A DNA stretch of 7,027 nucleotides from Candidatus Aminicenantota bacterium. GTDB lineage: Bacteria; Acidobacteriota; Aminicenantia; Aminicenantales; Aminicenantaceae. A model generated the notes under the pieces. The model was not told the DNA's origin, did no database searches, and saw nothing but the letters and a program-made list of their open reading frames with translations. The translations under genes and the position numbers were made by a program. Below, piece by piece: positions 1 to 6,659 of the stretch. Numbering within the stretch: position 1 is the first letter of the stretch; the number at the start of each line of letters is the position of its first letter. The stretch spans positions 1 through 7,027 of the forward strand of contig JAUWVG010000119.1 of the NCBI GenBank assembly GCA_030617525.1. The letters run 5' to 3'.

Positions 1-1
1 A

Positions 2-160
2 CTGAACAACCAGACCATGAACAGACAGCGCGAACTTGACATGGGAAGTTACCGTGTCAGCTATACTCCAGCTCGTTATTATCCTTACTCACGTTCAGGT
101 GAACCGAATGAGATTATCAATCCGCTGGTCTTGAGATTTGGTGTCAGGTTCCAGTTCTAA
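2..160 (+). CDS. C-terminal end of a probable outer-membrane beta-barrel protein (partial)
   Basis: Only the last 52 codons are in the window; the gene begins upstream. The frame is open from base 2 to the TAA at 158-160. The peptide ends in NPLVLRFGVRFQF, a string of alternating hydrophobic and polar residues with a C-terminal Phe. That is the usual last beta-strand and assembly signal of outer-membrane barrels such as TonB-dependent receptors. Upstream of it is a Tyr/Arg-rich, Asn-rich stretch (SYRVSYTPARYYPYS), also typical of large receptor barrels of the Oar/TonB type. The family call is an inference from composition and the terminal strand, since no plug or TonB box is visible. The gene converges on the sel operon and is followed by an intrinsic terminator, so it is unlikely to be functionally linked to selenium use. 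Confidence 0.6.
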   Translation: MNNQTMNRQRELDMGSYRVSYTPARYYPYSRSGEPNEIINPLVLRFGVRFQF

Positions 161-186
161 AAATTGTAAATTACACGTAGACGCAC

Positions 187-225
187 AAAGCCCCTTCCGC
201 CTTTTAAGGCGGAAGGGGCTTTTTT
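187..225 (+). terminator. Rho-independent terminator of the outer-membrane protein gene
   Basis: A 12-bp perfect GC-rich stem (190-201 with 208-219) closes a 6-nt loop, and an A-T extension (187-189 with 220-222) lengthens it. Six T residues (220-225) follow on the plus strand, so it ends transcription of the gene stopping at 160. On the minus strand the hairpin is followed by only three T residues. It could still act as a weak bidirectional barrier for the sel operon transcript, for which I see no better terminator after selC. Confidence 0.9.
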
Positions 226-252
226 ATTGTCTATGAAAACAGCCTTTTCCTC

Positions 253-348
253 TGGCGGGAAGGTGTGGGAGTTGAACCCACCCAGGGCTTTTCACGGCCC
301 CACACTGGTTTTGAAGACCAGAAGGCCCACCGGGGCCCATACCCTCCC
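253..348 (-). tRNA. selC: tRNA-Sec (anticodon UCA)
   Basis: This 96-nt gene folds as a bacterial selenocysteine tRNA. The acceptor stem has 8 bp (348-341 with 264-257, one G-U pair), followed by discriminator G256 and an encoded CCA (255-253). The D arm has a 6-bp stem and 4-nt CGGT loop (338-323). The anticodon arm (321-305) has a 7-nt loop with TCA at 314-312. The long variable arm has a stem of about 5 bp, and the 5-bp T stem has loop TTCAACT. The 8+5 acceptor/T arrangement and the 6-bp D stem are diagnostic of bacterial tRNA-Sec and match E. coli selC closely. The 5' end lies only 5 nt after the selB stop codon, so the tRNA is probably cut out of the 3' end of the selADB transcript. SelA acts on its seryl form and SelB carries the Sec form to UGA. 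Confidence 0.97.
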
Positions 349-353
349 CCGCG

Positions 354-2294
354 TTAGGCTAATATATGTTTGTTATCCTGCCTTTTTGTCAGGCCGGAGG
401 TATCAAAATATTCCAGGACGGCCTGGGCATATTTCCGTGAAAACTGGAGCAAGTCGCGCAGTTCTGCAATTGTTATCGACTGATTCTTTTTGATGGTATT
501 GGTAACCAATTCTTTCATGTCCAATAGGTTGTCCTTGTGATAAATCACATTTCTGGAGAGTCTAACCAATCTATCTTGATTTAGCAACCCGGTGAGAATA
601 TTTTTAAAATCCGGAGGTGTGAGGCCGATTTGTGTCCTGACATCTTCCTCTATAGGTGTTTTAAATTTTGCCGATTTATAGATCTGCTCAATTTTATCGG
701 CCGTTGTCTGCTCGCGAGAAGTCATCTGGATCTCGTGACCAGGCAGGCCAATTTTTCCATCCCTTTCATAAATAGTTTTATCGGTCATCAATTCTGCTAG
801 AAGATACCTGAAAACATGGCTTTCGCTCAGTTTTAAAAATTCCGCTCTCAGCACACTGCTTGGAGCCAGCGATTCGTAAGGATTCTTTTCAAAATAATGC
901 TGCAAGATCCCTTGGAGTTTGTTCTTCAGATTGGCATAGGGTGTCTCATGAAGATACCTTATTTCTTTGCCCGCTGCTTTAGAAGATTTTATGGATATAA
1001 TTTTTCCGGCTGAAAGCTTGCTCAATACAGCCTCAGCAATATCCTCCTCTTCTTTTCCTATCTTTGTTGCCACTTCTGCAGCACTCTGTGGAGAAAAAGC
1101 GCCTTTTAAAAACACCTGCTCGATGGTGTCTTCGAGGTTCCCATCCAGCATTTCCAGTTCTTCGACTGTTTGAGAAGAAAACCGTTTATGTTTATGCGGG
1201 GCAGCATCCAGGATGATTCCCCCGCCAATGGTCATAAGTGGAGAAAATGTTCTAACTACAAAACGGTCCTGAGGTAGAGCCACATTGGGTGCTTCAAGAA
1301 CGAATTGGACAAAAGCGGTTTCATCGGGTGAGAGTTGATCACGGTCAAGCAGAACCAGCCGGCAGATGATTTCTGAGGTTCCTGTATGAAGTCTCAGCCG
1401 TTCCCTGTTTTTGAGCTTCTTCTCATAACTTTTGAGAAGATGGAGTTTGCCGTCAAATCTATTTGTTGGCGTCAGGCTGCCCGGCGCGGCAGCAGTTTGT
1501 CCGCGTCTCAGTTTTTCTTTATCGATGTCGGACAAATTGATGGCTGTCCGTTTTCCGATATGCGACTGGCTTTTTTTGGAATGGTGGACCTGAACTCCGC
1601 GGACACGCGAGATCAATCCTTCCGGGAAAATCTCGACTTTGTCACCTTCCTTAACTGTCCCCGAAAGAACCGTGCCGGCGGTGACCGTACCAAAACCGCG
1701 CATGGTAAACACTCTGTCGATAGGCATGCGGAACGTACCTCTATCGACTCGGGGAGTGACCTCTTCTGCGATCCGGTAAAGAGAGGTTTTGAGATTCTCG
1801 ATCCCTGATCCTGAAATGGAAGAGACCGGGATGATGGGTGCCTCCTCTAAAAATGTTCCCTGAACGTAGTTCTTAACATCCGTTTTGAGTATCTGGAGGT
1901 GCAAATCATCCACAAGATCAGATTTTGTGAGGGCTATGATGCCTTTTTGAATATCTAACAGTTTAAGGATATCAAAGTGTTCCCGGGTTTGAACATTTGT
2001 GCCCTCATCTGCGGCGATAACGAGAACGGCCGCATCGATGTTGCTGGCTCCTGCAACCATGGTTTTAACCAGTTTTTCGTGCCCCGGAACATCGATGAAT
2101 ACAATCTGTTTGTTTTGGGAGGGTGTGTCCATAAACACAAAGCCGAGTTCGATCGTGATTCCGCGCCGTTTTTCTTCTTCAAGAGTATCGGCATCTCTTC
2201 CTGTCAGAGCCTTGACCAGGGCCGTCTTCCCGTGATCGATATGGCCCGCTGTACCGATGATCACATGATCTTTCTCAAGGGGTTGGTTGTTCAT
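354..2294 (-). CDS. selB: Selenocysteine-specific translation elongation factor SelB
   Basis: This 646-residue GTPase replaces EF-Tu for Sec-tRNA-Sec and tethers it to the SECIS hairpin of the mRNA at UGA codons. The sequence shows G1 GHIDHGKT (17-24), the switch RGITIELGF (44-52), G3 DVPGHE (68-73), G4 TKSD (123-126) and a G5-like SSISG (158-162). EF-Tu-like domain 2 follows (about 186-270, with FTMRGFGTVTAGTV), then domain 3 (about 275-370, with PQDRFVVRTFSP and GGGIILD). The remaining roughly 270 residues are the winged-helix repeats that bind SECIS RNA in SelB. The length is slightly above that of E. coli SelB (614). The ATG overlaps the selD stop as ATGA, and no clear Shine-Dalgarno sequence precedes it, so translation is probably coupled to selD. 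The stop is TAA. The protein is intact with all GTPase motifs present. Confidence 0.97.
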   Translation of the reverse strand: MNNQPLEKDHVIIGTAGHIDHGKTALVKALTGRDADTLEEEKRRGITIELGFVFMDTPSQNKQIVFIDVPGHEKLVKTMVAGASNIDAAVLVIAADEGTNVQTREHFDILKLLDIQKGIIALTKSDLVDDLHLQILKTDVKNYVQGTFLEEAPIIPVSSISGSGIENLKTSLYRIAEEVTPRVDRGTFRMPIDRVFTMRGFGTVTAGTVLSGTVKEGDKVEIFPEGLISRVRGVQVHHSKKSQSHIGKRTAINLSDIDKEKLRRGQTAAAPGSLTPTNRFDGKLHLLKSYEKKLKNRERLRLHTGTSEIICRLVLLDRDQLSPDETAFVQFVLEAPNVALPQDRFVVRTFSPLMTIGGGIILDAAPHKHKRFSSQTVEELEMLDGNLEDTIEQVFLKGAFSPQSAAEVATKIGKEEEDIAEAVLSKLSAGKIISIKSSKAAGKEIRYLHETPYANLKNKLQGILQHYFEKNPYESLAPSSVLRAEFLKLSESHVFRYLLAELMTDKTIYERDGKIGLPGHEIQMTSREQTTADKIEQIYKSAKFKTPIEEDVRTQIGLTPPDFKNILTGLLNQDRLVRLSRNVIYHKDNLLDMKELVTNTIKKNQSITIAELRDLLQFSRKYAQAVLEYFDTSGLTKRQDNKHILA

Positions 2295-3484
2295 TTGTTT
2301 TTGAGGATAATTTGCCCGTCAGATTTTGAAACCACACTGCCAATGACTGTGGTAAAATCGATCCCTTTTTTTTTGAGTCTTGAAACGAGCTCCTCGGCAC
2401 CATCGGGATGAATGGCTATTAAAAGTCCGCCGGATGTTTGTGGATCGTAAAGAACGGTTTCTCTCTCTTCTTTCACTTCTGGAGATGCGGTAACGTACTG
2501 TGAGGCGAACTCCTTGTTTCGCTCGATGGCTCCGGAGATCATTCCCTGCCGGATATAATCGAAAACTTCGCTGAACACAGGCACTTGATCTGCAAAAATT
2601 TCGATCGTCACTTTGCTCTGTGCAGCAATCTCACTGAGATGGCCCATGAGGCCAAATCCTGTCACATCTGTGGCGGTTTTGACTTCCATATCCATCATAA
2701 CTTCCGCCGGGATCTTGTTGAGTTCGGCCATAGATCGGCTGATCGTGTTGAGCGATTCGGCCGAGGCTTTCCCGATTTGGCTGGCAAAACCGATGACTCC
2801 GGTCCCAATGGGTTTGGTCAAAACCAGAATGTCTCCAGGTTGGGCTTTGTTGTTAGTGATGATTTTCTTTGGATTGATTGTCCCGGTTACGGCAAATCCG
2901 AATTTGACTTCATTATCCTTGATACTGTGTCCGCCGACAATAGACACACCGGCCTCTTTCATCTTGTCAACGCCGCCTCTAAGAATCTGGTTCATGATGC
3001 GGTGACTCATAGTCTCGATCGGAAATCCAATAATAGAAAGAGCCGTCAGTGGCAAACCGCCCATAGCATAGATGTCTGAGACCGAGTTGGCAGCAGCAAT
3101 TTGACCGAAGGTGTAGGGATCATCTACACTGGGGGTGAAGACATCTACAGACTGGACCAGGGCCAGGTCGTCGCTGATTTTAAATACTCCTGCGTCGTCG
3201 CATGTGTCGGCACTGACAAGAACTCTAGGATCCTCTGTCTTAGGAAGCCCGGCCAGGACGATCTTAAGGTCATTCTGGTTGATTTTGGAGGCGCAGCCGG
3301 CATTTTCGACAAATTTTGTGAGCTTGATCTTTTCTCCTGTGTCTTCCAACCGTTCTCCGGCACAGAGGCACACATTTTTGTCTTTGAAAAGATCACATGG
3401 ACAGGGTTCTTTGGGATTACAGATGCAGTGACCCAATTTGATAGAGCGCTGCATGATGAGTTTTCGTTTTTCGAGATCGGTCAT
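2291..3484 (-). CDS. selD: Selenide, water dikinase (selenophosphate synthetase) with Cys-rich N-terminal extension
   Basis: SelD makes monoselenophosphate from selenide and ATP, the selenium donor for SelA. The 397-residue product has the AIR-synthase-like SelD core: catalytic GCASK (C64, K67), DTCDDAGVF (93-101) and VDVFTPSVDDPYTFGQIAAA from 113, plus a late DPQTSGGLL. The catalytic residue is Cys, not Sec. The second Cys of the E. coli GCGCK motif is Ser66 here; in E. coli that Cys is not essential whereas the first Cys and the Lys are. Residues 1-50 are extra compared with E. coli SelD and hold three CxC pairs (C20/C22, C28/C30, C39/C41). ATG 3484 was chosen because an AAGAGGA Shine-Dalgarno lies 6 nt upstream; an in-frame ATG at 3601 is inside selA and its extra codons mirror that gene. 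The gene starts 11 nt after selA, and its TGA stop overlaps the selB start. Confidence 0.96.
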   Translation of the reverse strand: MTDLEKRKLIMQRSIKLGHCICNPKEPCPCDLFKDKNVCLCAGERLEDTGEKIKLTKFVENAGCASKINQNDLKIVLAGLPKTEDPRVLVSADTCDDAGVFKISDDLALVQSVDVFTPSVDDPYTFGQIAAANSVSDIYAMGGLPLTALSIIGFPIETMSHRIMNQILRGGVDKMKEAGVSIVGGHSIKDNEVKFGFAVTGTINPKKIITNNKAQPGDILVLTKPIGTGVIGFASQIGKASAESLNTISRSMAELNKIPAEVMMDMEVKTATDVTGFGLMGHLSEIAAQSKVTIEIFADQVPVFSEVFDYIRQGMISGAIERNKEFASQYVTASPEVKEERETVLYDPQTSGGLLIAIHPDGAEELVSRLKKKGIDFTTVIGSVVSKSDGQIILKNK

Positions 3485-3490
3485 TGAGTT

Positions 3491-3497
3491 TCCTCTT
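3491..3497 (-). promoter_or_regulatory. selD ribosome binding site
   Basis: The minus strand reads AAGAGGA, overlapping the last two bases of the selA TAA, and is followed by six bases and ATG at 3484-3482. It decides the selD start against the upstream in-frame ATG at 3601 and keeps the Cys-rich N-terminus in the protein. Confidence 0.75.
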
Positions 3498-4902
3498 AGT
3501 TTTTCAAAATGGCCAGCAGGGCATAAACGACAACTTTGTCCTGATGTTTTTGTATGGTGCGCAAATCCAAAAGAACAAAATCTTTTTGAACACGGACGCA
3601 AATGGCAGGAGTGTGCGAACGGAGTTTTTTTGCGAGATTGTCCACTGTCTCTACGATAGGCCGGATTTTTAAAAGCTTGGTTGGGATCAGTTCTGTCGGG
3701 ACAGCGCCGCTTCCTATCTGAGAATCTCCATCTCCAACAGATATTTTGCCCTCGATTTTAAGTTCTGCGCGGAGCTTTCGCTGCATGCGAAGAGCTCTTT
3801 TATTGAGATCTTCCAGGTTCAACGAGAGCATATGATAGAACGGATGAGTTTGTGGAAGTTTTTCTGGTGTGAGAAAGAGTTTGAGAGTGGCCTCCAATCC
3901 GGCAATCGTCATTTTCCCAACTCTTAAAGCACGGGTTAATGGATTTTTTTTTATTTTCTTGATAACTGCTGCTTTTCCTACAATGATTCCGGACTGCGGA
4001 CCGCCGATAAGCTTGTCTCCTGAAAAACAGACGACATCTGCACCAGCCTTGATGCTGGTCTTAATCAGTGGTTCGTTTTCAAGACCGAATTCTTTTAGGT
4101 TGACCAGAGCACCACTTCCAATATCGTCGATGATGATCAAGTTATTTGCGTTGGCTAGTTCTGCCAATTCTTCAATGGGAGGTTCTTCAGCAAAACCCAT
4201 TATTCGGTAATTGCTGTGGTGGACGCGCATAATGGCACCGGTGTTTTCTCCGATGGCGTTTTTATAATCGCTGAGGTGTGTTTTATTGGTTGTGCCGACT
4301 TCTCTCAAGATTGCTCCGCTGGCGGCCATGATATCCGGCATCCGGAAAGAGCCTCCGATTTCGACCAATTGACCTCTTGAAAGAATGACCTCTTTTCCCT
4401 TAGCTAGGGTATTGAGGATGAGTGTTGTGGCGGCGGCATTGTTGTTGACGACCATGGCGGATTGGGCACCGGTCAGCTCTTTGAGAAGGTTGTTGAGATG
4501 GGTGTCGCGGTTGCCCCTCCGGCCTGTGTCCAGGTCGATGGCCAAAGTGCTGTATCCCTTGGAGACCTCCTGGATATTTTGCAGCGCTTCTTCAGGTATT
4601 ACAGCCCGTCCAAGACCGGTGTGGAGGATAACGCCTGCCGCGTTTATGGCCTCTTTGAGCGAATATGAAAATTTATTCTCTAATAAATCTCTCATTTTTT
4701 GGAAAACATGTTCCTGTGAAACATCGATATCAACAAAAGGGTCATCCTGTCTGTCGAGGATTTCGGAACGGAGATCCTTTAAAACGATCCGTGCCGCATT
4801 GACGACCTGTTTGCGGTTGTATTTTTCGATGAGTGCTTTGGCCTCGTTTGACAGAATCAATCTGTCTACGGAAGGAAGTTTACGGAGGAGTTTATTGGTC
4901 AT
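3496..4902 (-). CDS. selA: L-seryl-tRNA(Sec) selenium transferase SelA
   Basis: SelA is the PLP enzyme that converts Ser-tRNA-Sec to Sec-tRNA-Sec with selenophosphate. The 468-residue product matches the E. coli length closely. The PLP lysine is K297 in the family motif SGDKLIGGPQSGIIVGK (E. coli K295). Also present are NAAGVILHTGLGRA (88-100), VNNNAAATTL (152-161), a Ser/Gly-rich RGQLVEIGGSFRMPDIM (176-192) and the cofactor-ring aspartate region IIIDDIGSGAL (256-266). The N-terminal roughly 80 residues correspond to the small tRNA-binding domain. ATG 4902 is preceded by AAGAGG with 8-nt spacing. It is the first gene of the selA-selD-selB-selC unit, with its own promoter about 50 nt upstream. 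The presence of SelA, rather than the PSTK/SepSecS pair, points to a bacterium. Confidence 0.97.
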   Translation of the reverse strand: MTNKLLRKLPSVDRLILSNEAKALIEKYNRKQVVNAARIVLKDLRSEILDRQDDPFVDIDVSQEHVFQKMRDLLENKFSYSLKEAINAAGVILHTGLGRAVIPEEALQNIQEVSKGYSTLAIDLDTGRRGNRDTHLNNLLKELTGAQSAMVVNNNAAATTLILNTLAKGKEVILSRGQLVEIGGSFRMPDIMAASGAILREVGTTNKTHLSDYKNAIGENTGAIMRVHHSNYRIMGFAEEPPIEELAELANANNLIIIDDIGSGALVNLKEFGLENEPLIKTSIKAGADVVCFSGDKLIGGPQSGIIVGKAAVIKKIKKNPLTRALRVGKMTIAGLEATLKLFLTPEKLPQTHPFYHMLSLNLEDLNKRALRMQRKLRAELKIEGKISVGDGDSQIGSGAVPTELIPTKLLKIRPIVETVDNLAKKLRSHTPAICVRVQKDFVLLDLRTIQKHQDKVVVYALLAILKN

Positions 4903-4910
4903 GGCTTTAA

Positions 4911-4916
4911 CCTCTT
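4911..4916 (-). promoter_or_regulatory. selA ribosome binding site
   Basis: AAGAGG on the minus strand, 8 nt before the ATG at 4902. The selD site uses the same AAGAGG core. Confidence 0.7.
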
Positions 4917-4952
4917 AGATTGAAAATAATCACAATGTTCCATATGAGAGAT

Positions 4953-4982
4953 ATAATAGTACAATACTTTTCTTGAAATCAA
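4953..4982 (-). promoter_or_regulatory. Candidate sigma70-type promoter of the selADBC operon
   Basis: On the minus strand TTGATT (4982-4977) and TATTAT (4958-4953) are separated by 18 nt. They match the -35 and -10 consensus at 4 of 6 and 5 of 6 positions. The site lies just after the terminator of the selenoprotein gene and would give a leader of roughly 45 nt before selA. The region is AT-rich, so the exact hexamers are uncertain. I see no convincing SECIS-like hairpin in the leader comparable to the one reported for E. coli selAB. Confidence 0.5.
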
Positions 4983-5000
4983 TTCTTGTTTTGGGGGAGA

Positions 5001-5040
5001 AAAGAAAAAAAGGGCCAGCCCCCGTGAAAAGGACTGACCC
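5001..5040 (-). terminator. Rho-independent terminator of the selenoprotein gene
   Basis: On the minus strand a 10-bp stem with two G-T pairs (5040-5031 with 5021-5012) and a 9-nt loop is followed by seven T residues (5011-5005) and a further T-rich stretch. It starts 28 nt after the TGA stop at 5071-5069. It makes the selenoprotein gene a separate transcript from selA, which has a promoter just downstream. Confidence 0.85.
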
Positions 5041-5068
5041 ATAGAAAACTAAAAAATAGGTTAAATTC

Positions 5069-6610
5069 TCAGAATTTACCGGTCACCTCATATGTCGCGT
5101 CAAAATACCGGCACCAGCCCTGACCGTCGTTGCAGATCCAGGCTTGTGGAGTCACTTCGAACTTGATTTCATTCGATCCGGATTCGAGAGTAAAACCCAC
5201 GGACAGGACACGGTTGTCCGTATCTTCGGCGCCTTCCCGGTCACCGGCTTTAAGCAATTCTTTGTCAAGCTTGATGCCTGATACGGCATTTACAGCTATT
5301 TCAGGAGCAGCTGCAAGGTTATTCCATTTGTGTCCGGTATCGCTGTCCACATTAAGGATAAAATAGATTTTTCCTTTTTGCGGATCGTTTGGATCGCGTT
5401 CAATCCGCGTTTCCAAACTCATGGGGACCTTTCCTTCGCTTGTTATTGCCATCTGGAGCTTCTCGAGTTGAGAGATGGCTTGGAACTGGACGGCTGGAAC
5501 TTCATCGGCTTCGGTTTCTCCATAAGGGATGGGTCCTGCGATAAGGAATTTGGCTGTTTTTTCGGTTAATTCCTGTCCTTCTGTCCCAAGCTTGGCCTTG
5601 ACTAAGATCGTAAATTCCATATCCTCGGCCCCTTCATCGGCCGTCCAAATCACTCCAAGGGAATGGGGGAAAGTATCCGATCCTCTGCGGGCTTTTCCGG
5701 AGACGAGCTGGTCCTTACCAAAGGATACACCCTTTGCATCGGAGAGTTGAATGTTGATGGGCGGTTCTTCGCGGTCAAAGATGATGTTTTTGTCTTTATC
5801 GGGCCGGATAGTGAGATAGAGCCGGCTTTTTCCCTCGGCTGTCACTCCGGTGGGAAGCGTTCCCGCTTCGACACTGAAGGGGAGTGAGTCGTTTCCGTTG
5901 AGGTTTTTGACCTCGAGTGGTGTCAAAGCCAAACGGGGGACTTCCATCTGTGGAACTTCATCGTTGTTCCCCGTCATCGCCATTCCTCCCTGACCGAGTT
6001 TTTCCCACTCTTCGTCGGAAATGTCGGATGGCCCGAAACGGTCTTCTAGAAATTCCTTCACTTTGTTGGGATCTGCCCACTCATTGGACATGAGAAGGGT
6101 TCCATCGGAATCGATGATGAAGTCGGCATTCGGCATTCCGCCGTAGGTCTTCTGTAAAGTGTTGTCCATGTTGTCAATGATCCATGGAATCTCAGACTGC
6201 AGTTCTGCGCGGGCGAAACCGGTATACTCCTGACGCATTTCAAGGCTGTCGGGTTGGACAAAGCCGTAGAAACCGGGATGGGGTTCACGACTTAAGACAT
6301 AGTAGAATGACACACCTTTTGTACTGTAAGCTTTGTGTAGAGCCTCCACACGGGAGATCTTTCTGCGCCAGGGCGGTCACGTGCAGCCGCCCCACTGAAC
6401 GATCAGCAGGGTGTTCTCGTAGAAATTGGAAAATGGGATGTTGTTGAGATTCTCATCATAGATCTTGAGGTCAGGGACAGTTTTTCCCACTTTAGGAGAC
6501 CTTTCTTCCCATGGGGGTCGCTGTCTGCGCTGAGTAGCTGTACATAGGACACTGGCCACGAGCACAAAGACGACTACCCAGAGGAAGATGGGGTTTCTGA
6601 GTTTTCGCAT
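5069..6610 (-). CDS. Membrane-anchored iodothyronine deiodinase-like selenoprotein (in-frame UGA = Sec78)
   Basis: Reading through TGA at 6379-6377 as Sec gives 513 residues. Residues 8-25 form one hydrophobic segment after a basic start (signal anchor or signal peptide; C23 is not in a standard lipobox). A thioredoxin-like domain follows (about 40-180): VGKTVPDL, then LLIVQWGGCTUPPW with C76 and U78, then FYYVLSREPHPGFYGF (H111), IPWIIDNMDNTL and YGGMPNADFIIDSDGTLL. This order matches vertebrate deiodinases: GSCTUP, then YIEEAHPSDGW, then a D-T-M/A-Y-G region. Residues about 185-513 are beta-rich, with C493-X6-C500 near the end; this could be a DsbD-N-like redox domain, though that is uncertain. 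ATG 6610 has AAGGAGGAG five bases upstream. The gene has its own promoter and terminator. Its final stop is also TGA. The substrate is unknown; a periplasmic thiol/selenol reductase or peroxidase role is as likely as dehalogenation. Confidence 0.9.
6339..6360 (-). promoter_or_regulatory. Bacterial SECIS-like hairpin for Sec78
   Basis: Downstream of the UGA the minus strand forms AGAUCUCC (6360-6353), loop CGUGU (6352-6348) and GGAGGCUCU (6347-6339). This is an 8-bp stem with one G-U pair and a single bulged C. The loop begins 24 nt after the UGA and has G as its second base. These values fit the published bacterial SECIS rules (roughly 16-37 nt to the loop, a G among the first loop bases). 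It lies inside the coding sequence, as bacterial SECIS elements do, and would be bound by the SelB winged-helix domains. Confidence 0.65.
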
Positions 6611-6613
6611 AAA

Positions 6614-6622
6614 CTCCTCCTT
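6614..6622 (-). promoter_or_regulatory. Ribosome binding site of the selenoprotein gene
   Basis: AAGGAGGAG on the minus strand contains the full AGGAGG core, 5 nt before the ATG at 6610-6608. It is the strongest Shine-Dalgarno sequence in the window. It fixes the start upstream of the TGA and so supports a single readthrough product. Confidence 0.85.
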
Positions 6623-6659
6623 GTTAGGATTCCCTGATAAATTGGGTATAAAGAAATGG

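Noticed and set aside
161..252. A small gene or RNA between the outer-membrane protein gene and selC.
   Set aside because: Only the terminator is visible. The open frame starting at 227 runs through the tRNA gene and the end of selB on the opposite strand.
1386..2411. Plus-strand open frames of 140 and 144 codons opposite selB.
   Set aside because: They are antisense shadows of a gene with complete GTPase motifs, and their peptides are low-quality with no recognisable domain.
2585..3487. Plus-strand open frames of 164, 130 and 128 codons opposite selD.
   Set aside because: They are shadows of the conserved selD reading frame, with no ribosome binding sites or family features.
3485..3601. 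selD start at the in-frame ATG 3601, adding 39 residues.
   Set aside because: These codons lie inside selA in another frame. The AAGAGGA site and the 11-nt gap favour ATG 3484.
5069..6376. Two separate genes: a 77-residue protein (6610-6377) and a 426-residue protein starting at GTG 6349.
   Set aside because: Both are in one frame, the joined product matches the deiodinase active site across the TGA, there is no Shine-Dalgarno before 6349, and a full Sec machinery with a SECIS-like hairpin is present.
6371..6400. Interpretation of TGA 6379-6377 as a sequencing error or a nonsense mutation of a Cys/Trp codon.
   Set aside because: The TGA aligns with the Sec of deiodinases and both flanks stay in frame. 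It also lies beside an intact selA-selD-selB-selC unit.
6599..6610. Lipoprotein signal at C23 of the selenoprotein.
   Set aside because: Position -1 is Leu (VLC) instead of Gly, Ala or Ser, so it does not fit a standard lipobox. A membrane anchor or ordinary signal peptide is more likely.
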